Positions 1 through 11,800 of a stretch of 64,000 nt of DNA are shown here, piece by piece. Made by a program: the position numbers and the translations under genes. Below the pieces are notes generated by a model. That model worked only from the letters and a program-made list of their open reading frames with translations. It searched no databases and was not told the DNA's origin. The first letter of the stretch is position 1. Each line of letters starts with the position of its first letter. Source of the DNA: Sipunculus nudus (lineage: Eukaryota > Annelida > Sipuncula > Golfingiida > Sipunculidae); NCBI GenBank assembly GCA_026874595.1, contig CM049306.1, positions 74,401,642 through 74,465,641 on the forward strand, in the 5' to 3' direction.

Positions 1-12
1 TTCTCCAAGGAT

Positions 13-312
13 ATATATATGTATATATACAAGCAAATTATTGTTGTTAGAAAACATGGCTCATACAAGCAAGTTGTTGTTAGAAAATATGGCTCATACA
101 AGCAAGTTGTTCTTGTTAGAAAATCTGGCTCATACAAGCAATTTATCATGGCTAGAAATTCTAGCTCATATAAGCAAGTTGTTCTTGTTAGAAAATCTGG
201 CTCATAAAAGCAAGTCATTCTTGTTAGAAAATCTGGCTCATACAAGCAGGTTATTCTTGTTAGAAAATCTGGCTCATACAAGCAAGTTATTCTTGTTAGA
301 AAATCTTTATCA
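13..312. repeat. 36-bp minisatellite
   Basis: About eight head-to-tail copies of a unit of 33 to 36 bases built around TAGAAAATCTGGCTCATACA. The open frames across it, which read as repeated LLEN-AHTSK blocks, are by-products of the repeat and not a gene. Confidence 0.9.
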
Positions 313-2540
313 ATCAAGCTATATTTGACTAGATAGTGAGTATTACAGGAGTAGTCTTGAGATATCATTTTGTTCTCTGGCGTGCAAATTAAGAACATCT
401 ACTTTGATATTTTCTAAAACTGTCTCTACATGAGCAAGTATAGACTTGAAAATTTGCTCATACATTTATATAACTGACCAACATATGTGTCCATCAGTTT
501 TGATCAGCTCACTGTATTAATGGAAACTTATCTTCACACTCATGGGTGTTGAAGGAATTGTCATGCATACATGTTTATGCAAAAACACTCACATGGGAAC
601 ACAGTTTCATAAATCAGCACAAATGTGTTTAAAACATTTACAATATGTGTGCCACATTTAAGGACAAAACACATAGCACTTTTCTAAATTTTGTCTTGGC
701 ACAAAGTTAGATGAATGAATAGCAAGAGATTAAGGTTAATGTGACAACACAGTTTATGAGTTTCCGGTAATAAATGGAATTACAAGGTTGTGTGTGTGTA
801 AATGTGTGTATTGATTACAGTATCAGATAATTCTTAATAATCTTGGTCCAGCAAATTGCTTACAGCCACCAGACAAGTTTATTTAAGGTAAACTACAAAA
901 CTGTGTCTCAAACAAGTGACCCATGGGTCATGACGCTCAGCTGACAGGGAAGAGATTCGCAAAAGGAAATTTTATCATCTGAATGGTAGTATATATCCAT
1001 TCAACTGAAGCATCAAACAGATTAACCAACAGGCTAAGATTGTGTCTGTATTTATCTCCAAAATTGAGAAAAAATGCGTAAACTTTAAAAAAAATACAGG
1101 TGGCTCCACCAGTCCGCAGAAACTAATAAAAACTCGAAGGATATGGGTAACAGAGACCTAATTTCTGGTTTCCAAGGAGATTTTTCATGGACCTCTGAGA
1201 ATGTCAAGTTACAAGATTCTAGGTCCAGCGGTTACTAGAAATCATCAAATGCCCCTATTTACAAAATTTAAAGCTGCCATTTTATACAATTCATTTTAAT
1301 TCATACTCATTTAATTCTACAAACTCCAAGGAATACTTACCTTGTAATGAAAGATAGTACATGTATTTATATTTTCTGACTTATGTAGCCAGAGGTAAAA
1401 AAGATCATTATGACTCATAAAAATTAAGCTAGACCTGACAGTTGCAGCTTTTCCTGAGGTATTTGCTAATTCAAAGTCTGCATGCACACACATAATATCA
1501 ATTAATGTTGCAGTCAATAGCCCCACAACTCAAAGAATAATAGTTCAATTCTGTTCATACTTTGCTTACTGACACTTCTGTGTGTATATGATGCATATTC
1601 TTAAATATTATAAACTAAATCTAAATATCTGCTCAGCCACCTTGAACACTAAGAATTGTCGGTCTTTTGGTGTGCTCAAACTAAAGTCTTTGCCCCAAAG
1701 CTCACATAATGTTGGTCACTGTGACATAATTTTGGGTTCCCTGTCAGATTTCCTTGATTTTAAGTTGCATCAATGGTTACAACTTGTGACCTGGAGAGAT
1801 GATAGAGACAGGGCTATTGCTATAGCTCAGATGACCAAGTCAGCTGGGCTAAAACAAAATTGTGTATTTGTCTGCTACATTGTATTAATCATAATGCTAA
1901 AAATAAACAAATACTGTAAAAAAAGATGTATTGTTCTACAGACTCTAGGAACAAAATTTATGGTGTGCGAAGGCATTTTTTTTCTTTTTCTTTTTTCCTC
2001 TACTGATCCAGATCCTACACTTGGAATCCTGCCAGTTTGCCTAGAAAACACATAAATTTGCTTCAATTCTTGAAATGGTGGAAATAATCACCAAAATCTT
2101 TAGTCCTTTTTTCATACCCTTAAGCATTCTTTTTGGGAAACTGTGCAATAGCACAAATTAGCTAAAACACACAAAAATACAAATAACTTGCTAAATATGG
2201 GTCACAGTGACCTAATTTATGGTATGCAAGGAGATTTATCAAAGACATACCTGGATTTAAGGAAGAAATTTCTAGGTCAAACATTTATGTGCTCTGTTAA
2301 CAGCTGGCCAAATGGTCAATGGACAAAGAGTGGTAGCTATAGTTCGGATAATCTAAACGTGCTGAGCTTAAAAACAACTGACCTAAGAAAAATGGGAGCA
2401 GTGAATCAGTAGAAAAATAATTTTTTGCATGGCCTTATTTAAAATGTTAAAATAGTAAAGTACTGATATATGTATGTGCTAACCTGTCAAATCTGAATAT
2501 AAAAAATCCTGATTTCATGTATAACAACATGCATCTAATT
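313..2540. other. intergenic, degenerate dispersed repeats
   Basis: No gene is supported here. Two degenerate copies of one dispersed repeat are visible near 1137-1245 and 2190-2300, sharing a CAAGGAGATTT core; a third relative is near 48325-48420. At 1795-1860 a tail reading CTATAGCTCAG...CAGCTGGGCTA resembles the 3' hairpin end of the tandem-repeat elements found elsewhere in this window. Confidence 0.6.
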
Positions 2541-2544
2541 ATTT

Positions 2545-2866
2545 ACACTCCTCACACAGTGGTTACACACTGCAGGTATTCCAGATCTCCTTCGTTTTAA
2601 CCTGTGCTTTGTTAAGCAAGTTTTTCAGGGTCTCCCCACCACTTCTCACACAGGGCAAAGAATCGGCCATTGAGAGCAAGGTGTCATGGATTTAAAACTT
2701 GGAGTTGGATGCACAATGCGACATCATGCTCTCATTGGTCTGATAACAGTTGTTTGACTGTGTGAGGCCTGTTTGTGTAACCCAGAGAATCTGGCTATGC
2801 AAAGCAGTGGTTGAAACAAAGGAGATCTGGAATGACTACAGTGTATAACTGCAGCATGAGGACAGT
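2545..2866. mobile_element. foldback MITE, copy 1
   Basis: Non-coding element whose first and last roughly 55 bases are imperfect inverted repeats: CCAGATCTCCTTCGTTTTAA on the left against AAACAAAGGAGATCTGGAAT on the right, flanked by ACACTGCAG-like blocks. A second copy with the same ends lies at about 16408-16706 inside an Artemis intron. The superfamily is not determined. Confidence 0.7.
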
Positions 2867-3613
2867 ACTAAATTATAAACAGAAAGTTGTCTCTCATGTG
2901 TATGAGATGACATGTTCTTGGTTGACAGTAGGACTCAGTGACCTTAAGCCTGAACTGTTGCTTAAAGTAAGACAGTTCAAAATAACAGAAGCGGTGCAGC
3001 CACTCCATATTTTTGCACAAATGTTATACTTTTTTTTCCAGAAAGATCACTTTTTATACATGTTTTTAATATTTTCCCACTGTTAATATCTTTATAAGAC
3101 TTGTTTTCCCTAATCATACTCTTCTACATATTTATTGTAAGCTGTTCACAAACTTTTTTAATTGCAAAGAACATGCCCTCCCAGTGTTTCCAAATAGTAG
3201 TATTTGACCGAGTGAACATGTGCAACAATCTCACAAAGTTTCACAAAAATGAGTGGAAATATGAAATACTGAGATACGCTTCTACTAACCACATAAATTT
3301 AACTGAAGGCCCCATACCTGGCTAGCTTCTTTTGAAGCACAGCAAACTACCTCGAGTTTGGTATTAATTATGCTTTTTTATATTTTTTATTGCAATTTGA
3401 TACCTTTTCCTTGAAAGATTTTATACTTTTTGTTCTACATTGTCAGCACTATAAATAGGTAATTAATTTGCAATTTGTGACAATAACCAAGGGATCAACA
3501 ATATTATCTGACATATGTTAACCATCCTATTTTAATATATATTTGGCAAATCATATCATCAAAGAGATGCTGTGAGGAGTGCAGATAATTTTATACAGAA
3601 CAATACATATCAT
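2867..3613. other. Artemis 3' flank / probable 3' UTR
   Basis: No ORF of substance. It lies immediately downstream of the Artemis stop codon on the minus strand, so the part nearest 3613 is probably 3' UTR. Confidence 0.5.
3386..3391 (-). promoter_or_regulatory. candidate poly(A) signal of Artemis
   Basis: AATAAA on the minus strand, about 220 bases after the Artemis stop codon. The surroundings are AT-rich, so a chance match is possible. Confidence 0.35.
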
Positions 3614-5811
3614 TCAAATGGGAAGTTTCTGTCTTTCTGTGGCGTCTTCTTGTACCAGCTCCATTAACAGATCTTTTGTTTCACCAGCAGATGGAGCTTT
3701 CTTCCCCGGTGTTCCATCAACTTCGAAATCAGACGAACTGCTGCTGCTCTGGGTGGTGACAACATCCATTTGGGATGCTTTACCCTTCAGTGATGTTGTA
3801 ACATGACTGGTTGATTTTGACGTTGACGGTTTTGAGTCAGAGTCTTCATCAGAGACTGATATGACTATTTCGTCTGAAGAGTCAGGGGGGGCAGCGACCT
3901 TCTTCTTTAAGCCGATAGGAAGCTGTGATGTGTATGATACAGTGTCATCACTGTCGTAAAAATAACTATCACTGCTTCCTCCTTCAAACGTCTGCTTGTC
4001 TTCCGAATCCTGAGTCAAGTCTATCACACCGCCTGCGTCTGACTCACTGGATGCTTTCACCTTTTTCATGTGCTTCACAAAGCCTCCAGAATGGTACAGG
4101 AAATCCCGATGGCTACGGGTATGTCTGACGACCCCTCGATGTGCCGGAGACTTGGAAGGGCCACTGATGTCGCTATCACTGAAGTAGGCTGCCGTTACGC
4201 TGTGATCGCTGTCTTCTGCATCTGTTTGGTACCCATCTGATTCACGGTTACGATTTATCTTTGTCACACCTAGGTATATCACATCATCATCCGACCTGTT
4301 CTGACTTGACGGAGTTAAATTCATCGCCCCACAACCTAAACTTTTCTCGCTGCAAACATGCTCTAGCTGCCTTTGGTCCCTTGGACTCTGGCCAAGTCTA
4401 TTCTTAATTCTCATCTCAGATGTAATTTCAGGCTTTTTGGGCTCAACAACTTTTGAACAGTCCTTTGTTTTCACAATATCCATTGCTAAATGAGACTCCT
4501 TCACAACATTACATGCTGGCAGGGACTCTTTCATACTACTGACAACTGCAGACTCTTTCACCTGACTAACTGCTCCTGAGAACTCTTTTACAATACTTTC
4601 TTCTTTAGGTGAACTTATCACATGACTGACCAATGCAGAGCTTTCTTTAAAAATACCATCATCTGTAATTGACTCTTTAACAATACTATCCACTTCAGTG
4701 AACTCTTTTGCTTCACAACCTACTACAGTGGATTCTTTCACAACACTTACAGTTTCAGAACATCCATTAGATAGCGTAGTCTTACACAAATCACCCCCGC
4801 CATTTTGCACACCCTCACGTTCAGCCCTGTCACCCTTTTTACACCGAGTGGACGGACAGTCGTCAGTCACTTGTAACACACTGCTGGTGCATGAAGCTCT
4901 GCTTTCACAGCCTGAACAGTTCACATTTCCACGACCTGTTTGGTTTGAATTTACTGTGGAATTTGTAGCTAACTCTTCAGTTTTTTTACACGTTTCATGA
5001 AAATCACCCAGATCACTGCCTTCACAATTTGAAGGAATTTTGGACTTACCATCATCACATCTGATAACATCATCCCCTTCACATGATACATGTTTGTTCT
5101 GTTCCCCACCAACACTTGCACTTTTATCTGTCCCAAGTTTATCATTTTCTAGATTTATGTTTGGAAAATTGTCATTTTTTATACAAAATTTCTGCTGCTT
5201 CAGTATACTTGTGCTCTCTTGAGAGGAGCTGCTGCCAACTCTGTCATCTTTGTCCTGGCAAGATCGCTGACCAGACAGGCTGCAGCCAGGAGCTCCCTGG
5301 CTGGACTGGTTGCTGCTCTGGCTGGACTTGTGGACTGTTGAGATCATACCAGTCTCTTCATGACTGTATGAGTGTAACCTCCCTGGTAAACTGGGCTGCT
5401 CACCAATATCTATATCACTCCAGTTATCAATGTCACTGATATAACCCACAGAAGCACCCAGCGATCCTTGTGCAGCAGGGCTGAATGATTTCATGAGCTC
5501 TTCATCTTGTTTTGTCATTAAACTATCTGTTTGCCCGTCTTGGTTTTGTGAACTATTAAAAGAGTCTGGTTTGTTTGAAGTCTGTTTAACTGGCGTGTAA
5601 TCACTGCCACTTGTACCCTCCATGTTACTATATACAGGTCCATCTGACATCAATTCCTCCTCCTCATCCCCTCCTGCTGCTGCAGCATTAGCATCAACTT
5701 TAACATCATCTTCATCATCATAATGGAATGTGAAGTGGCCATCTGTCTTACTCTGCTTCGTCTTAGGTTCACTGTCATCACCAAAATCAAAATCCTCATC
5801 ACTGTCCTCAC
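3614..5811 (-). CDS. Artemis coding exon 11 (regulatory tail)
   Basis: 2198 nt, residues 402-1133, ending in TGA. It starts with an acidic stretch (EDSDEDFDFGDD) where the human tail also turns acidic. It carries an S/T-Q cluster around residues 560-600, of the kind phosphorylated by DNA-PKcs/ATM, degenerate VKES repeats around 757-855, and three hydrophobic-plus-acidic segments that look like SUMO-interaction motifs. Near the end SDFEV (1095-1099) followed by TP matches the end of human Artemis, which ties this exon to the rest of the gene. The tail is predicted to be disordered from composition. Confidence 0.93.
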
Positions 5812-8800
5812 CTACATGAAAACACAAAAATATAAATCAATATTGAATATATAAAGCTATCCTGAATTCTTCAAAATATGGTTATATGTACACAAAATTC
5901 TTTCTCAGACTAATGATTATATTATTGCTCGTTATGACTTTCACTAATTAAGCCTCCCCCTGTGGCAAGAGGAGGCTTATTGGAATTCGTGAGTTTATTT
6001 CTATATCCATATTTGGGTAAAACATATTTGTGGGTGGTCCAGTCATCTGCAAATGACCTATCCACCACAGCCCAAATGCTCTGCCCTTTTAACCTAATTA
6101 TGATAATGAGCACCCAAAATGCTCCTTCACAGAAGGTCTTCCATGCCCATGGTAGTGAGAGCTGCAAACAACATAATAATGACATCACAAAGACGTATCA
6201 CATCGCACTGACTGACGTCATCAACTGGTATTGTTGTTCTAAACTGATAAATATATACTGCAGTCATTGTGATTTGTGAATTGTCTTGCAATATTTTGGA
6301 TTGTTTTATACCAATTACATGCCAGGTAAGACATTATTATTCACTTGGTGGTCGGTTGAATGGCTCCTGCAACCTATAACCTAGAACTTTCTATCCTGTC
6401 TCCTGTGTATATGAAAATATCCCGGAAAACATGCCGACATGGGTATAGACTACACGTGTTCTGTTTGACAGAGCTCTGTCAAATTATACAAATTTTTGTT
6501 TTTGTTAGATGATTGAGGCTTTACAATGTTTAAGGTTACCTGATTGGTTTCTCGTTAGTCCAATGCTTATGATTATTCATTGAATGAACATGCAATTAAG
6601 GTCACATGGATCGGTCAATTGCATATATCTATTTTAAAGCTTATCCTTAAGAAAACTGAAAAAAATGTTGTATTTTTCATTAAATAAATGGAAATAGATG
6701 AACAAATGGATACAGAAAAAAATTATATATACATATGGCTGATTTTGTCTTTCTTTTGATATTATCTGCCCATCTATAAATTCCTACAAGTTAAAGGAGG
6801 AATGAAGAGTTTTCTTCATTTAAGTAAAATGTAACTGCAATAAAATATAGATCCTGATTGTCTTAAAAACACTTATGTCATGGTGCTGATTGTGCCATTC
6901 GGCTGAAATGATGGTTAACACCACTGATCTCTAGACTTACATACAAATACTGCTCTATGAAGGACATATGCAAACTTTCATTCAGCTCTGGTGAAAAAAT
7001 AATCATGCAAATCAGACAACAAAGGCAAAATTATTAAAGACAAAAATAGCTGTTACATAAAAAAGATATTTCAATTTGTCTAAATACTCTGAATCATATG
7101 AATGTTGCTTCATGCTTGATTTTGTTTACCCTTTAAACCTTGTCAAATGCAGCAAGTCTATATATGTTAAACTATGGAACCACAGCTCTGTGGAATAAGA
7201 CTGACATTGATTCAGATGGTAAAGACCTTGCGGGCTGATATAATGAATATTAACTCTCACTTACTCTGTGAGAGGAACAGCTTTCTCTTCTTTCTGAGCT
7301 TTCCCAGTTGCACCACTTCTTTGTGCGCTGGTTTTACTGGACTGCTACGTCGTGCCAGCCGAACAAACTCATTCACTCTCTCCTGCATCTGTTAAGCAAA
7401 TTTATGTGAATTGATTGTGTTGTGTCAATTTATCAGTTATATCAATGATGAGTCATTTCTCTTGATAACAGATCGAACTGGTTGTATTTTTGTGTTATCA
7501 ATCATGAAAATTTATGTATACCAATGCAATTAAGTAATATATTTGTGAAAAAATAATTTTTGTTTTATAAATCATGAACAGTTATGTGTACAAATTTTAA
7601 TAAATCATATATTTTGGAAAGATATCTTAAATCTGCCAGAAATATAAGGCAAGAAAAAATACCAGAGTCCCATCTCCTTATTAGTATTATCACAGGTCTT
7701 AATACCATATCATCATGATTTATCAAGTCTTCATATGATTTATGATGATGATAACTGTCATCTGCTGATGTGTATCAGTGGAATTCCCTAAAATTATGAA
7801 ACACTAAAGTGTGTCAATGCTGAGAGAATGGCTATGGATCCTTAAATGTTTAAAAAGAAATAAACAAAACAAGTACATTAAATAATTGATTAATAATTTA
7901 TTACCAGTTCCTTATTTTTCAAACAATCACTGAACTTGATTGACAACTGGTTACTAACACTATGAAATAACAAGCAAATTTGTGGAATTTATGTCCACCG
8001 CTTCCACTTCTTGTTGTCCTTCATGCTTGCCATATCAATATGTTTTAGTTTTTATTTTCACCCGAAGATGTCTCCATATGTCATAGTGAATGTGTTTTAG
8101 TTATCATTGTCCCCTGAAGATGTCGTCCCATCGTAATTATTGCTGTGAATTAGGAACAAAATTTTATTTTTTGTTTTGGAGCTGGTGAGAATAAATTTTC
8201 AGACAGACACTCCAAAACCAATCCCAATCAAGGTATGCATGAGAGCAAACAGTGACCAAAATCTGAATGAATAGGATAATATTTAGGAAAATTATCACAA
8301 ACGAAAACCTGAATGACAGACAGACAGACAGATAAATCCAAATCAATGTGCAACATTCTGAGGAAGCGAGGGGAGAACAATTTTAAATTTAATCTACAAA
8401 AAAGGCATAATCCTTCATCAACCTACAGATGAAGAGAAAAAGATTTACCACGCTGTGCTATTTATAAATGACTGACAGGTAACTTTTGGTTTATTGATTC
8501 AAAGGTTTGTTCAAGAGAGCTCATATAATGATAATGATCTCAATTAAAATATGAATCTCATGAGGGGAGGAAACTTACCAGTTCCATGCTGCTGTCCATT
8601 GGTTTAACATTTGGAAACGCTCTTTTTGGTTTAAGGTAGAGAATCATATCTCTGACTTCAGTGTATGAGGAGTGGAATGAGTAGCACACCCTGTACGCAT
8701 GGCGGGTCTTGATGACATACTGATCATTTTGCTGTCGCTGTGTGAAGTACATGGTGGATAACTTGATGACACGGACAAACAGATCTTTTCCATTGCTTGG

Positions 8801-11800
8801 CCTGTACCCACAAGGCAGCTGGGAGTCCAGAGGTCTATCAGGCTGCAGAAAATACAAATGCTACCATGAGCATGACATGTTAAACTGTGTTTGGTTTTTT
8901 ATATAATTACTTTTTTATAAGTTATTTGTACAGCTTTTTAATATTATGAGGCATATGTGGAGTTGCTCTGTATTCAAATACTCTAACAAAATTCAGAACT
9001 GTTTTTTTTTCTTCATTTTTTTTTCCTGATTACACATGAGACTCAGTGATATTTTGAGATTGTCATTGAATATTTCCTCCAATATAAGTTGCTGCATCAG
9101 GATTTAATTTTTTTTATGTTTTTTAGTTTTAACTTAGTAGTAAAAACATTAAATTTATTGACTTAAGATTCTAGAATAGCAAGAGTTTATATATATTATT
9201 CAAAAACATAAGTTGTATACACTAATATGGGGAATAAAACCATAACTCAGGGCTTGACATTAACTTTTGAAAGTTCTTGTCTAGTCAGGCAAGAAACATC
9301 TAGTTTTTACATGCCCTTCATAAATTTTTACTTGTCCTACTGATTGTATTATTGATTGGTCCCACTTGCCCAGTCTGACAAGTAGAGGGAGACTTCTAGT
9401 TGCCCTTCCACTATTTTCTGGAACTTTCACTTGCCGTGGGCAAGTGGTTAACTATTAATGTTGAACCCTGTAACTCTGTATAACAAACACTGCTTATGCA
9501 ATATATAAAATCACAATAACACTAGAGGCAAACATGCATGATAAAAGATTTATGGAAGTATAAATATTTAAAAATTAACAGTATTTAGAGTTTCATAAGA
9601 AAATCCTTTGTTAAATTCCACATTAAATCCTGTTTGATGTAAGTGTTGAATGATTGGGGAGACACTTGCATTCCAATGACAGGCATGTATCTGTGTTTTT
9701 CTTGGGTCCGTAGTGAAGCTTGGCCGGAGAGGGGCTACTCTCTTGTATCTGTCATATTGCTGCTGGCTTACATGAATCTGTGGAAGACAAAGAGGAATAA
9801 TCAATGTCACAGTTTGTGCTAAATTAAAATAAACAAGAGTACAGCAAACATGCATAATACGCCCATCATTTATCTGGTGACCTCATTAAATATACATGAA
9901 TTTTGATGAGAAGGTAAATCAGAAGAGAAACATTATTGGTAAATATGTATAATAAGTTTCATGAAAATCCATAAGATTTTTGGTGAGTTAATAAGGTGCC
10001 TCCAAAGTGCGGTGTCCTCTGACATCATTCAATATGCATGAAATTTTGCTGGAAATAAAACTCAAGCAAGATATTTTATTGATTAACATTTCTGATGAGT
10101 TCTATCAAAATCCTTTGTATTCTTTGAAAGTTATCATGGTGACACTAAATGTTAAGACTGACGGACGGTGGGTATACCATAATACTCCTGTCATATGACA
10201 AGTGTATAAAAAAAAGAAAAAAAACAGTCTGAGCTCAAATCCATAAAAGAATTCTGTGATCTTGATATTTGACAATCAATTGAAAAATGAAACGACACAT
10301 CAACGAACATTTGATGCACAATTGTCTCCTTTGTATTTTATTTTTTAATGCTCCATGGAACAAAATATAAAAGTATACTACAAGATGTATTCCTTTATAA
10401 AACTTAATAACCCTCTCACATGAGAATAAATTTTGATATATTATCCAAGCTGAGTCTTTTAATTACAAAATGGAAACAAAACTGCAAAATCATTTAATTG
10501 AAGTTGTATCTTTATAAAATAACATATTAACTAAAATTCAATATGAGTATAAAATACTTACAGGCATCTCAAAGTACCCATGAAGAACATTAAACAGATG
10601 TTCGTATCCCAGCTTGGCCCGACAGCTCACCATGACAATATGGTTAGGACTCTGAGGCAGCCACTCCTCCACCAAGCTCACCACAGCATCAGCACTTTCA
10701 TCTCGACTCGGGATGAAGAAAGCCTGAGGCACACAAAATGTGGTGTCCACATACAGGCTGTCTATGATCTTAGGCCTGAAATGATGACAGATGCACAGTC
10801 AGGGCTGTTTAGTAATAAACTTGTTTATACTCTGTTCCAACAACCTGTGTCCATCTGTTATTTTAAAAGAATTTTCATACATAATTTCCTTAAGGCCAGA
10901 AAAAAAGGTTTGGTTCTCAGGCACCGCCTCCGTCAATTAATAACCCCCCCCCCCCTGCATCAAAAGTTTTTATTTTTATTTTCAATAGAAACTTACCAAT
11001 TTTGAGCTTCAGCCACTTGTTATGTTTCACAACTTTAATGACTCTTTACAATGATCTGACAGCTCAGATGTGTCCCTGCATAGGTAACCATTATATTTTA
11101 TATTATAGAGTGATTTCATGACATCATACATTTGCAGCAGTCATTTTTCTGAGGCTGTTCCTGCATATGACCAATGACCTTGACCACCATAAGTGGGTCT
11201 GATATGTTGTTAAATGAAGACAGATTTCTCATATTTTTAAACAATCCTGTTTTTAAATAAGGTAGGTATTTATTTACCTGGTTGAAAATTATGTCCTTTA
11301 ATCATCTACCCTGCATCACCAATTTCCCTTGAAATGTTACAAATAAAAAATTTCCATAGCAAAAAGAAATGGACATAAGGGGATGGAATGGACTATAATT
11401 CATCTGACATGATATATGTATTAATTGTATCCGCCAAAACAAAGTTTTGCAGATACTATGTTTTTGTCCGGGTTCCACCGCCACATGTGAACTGGTGCCC
11501 AACCATTCTGCGTTGACCTCGGACCTTTCCTCTCTCCAGTGCATCCATCTGTGTGTCTGTTTTGACACATAAACCAACAAACCTTCTTGTTTGACCAATC
11601 AGGAAATTTTTTTTACACAAATGTAGCCCTTGGATAGCTTTATAACATACACAAAAATGGTGGCACCATCTAGAGCCATTTTTGCACAGCGTCCATCTTT
11701 TCATCTGCCTCGGATTAAAATCACTCATATCTCTGCAGTGGTTTGACCAAATTACCTGAAATTCGGCTTGTGTATACATCCCCGATAGCTTTCTTGATTT

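Noticed and set aside
3925-5439. Plus-strand ORFs opposite the Artemis last exon
   Set aside because: Antisense shadows of a long serine-rich coding exon.
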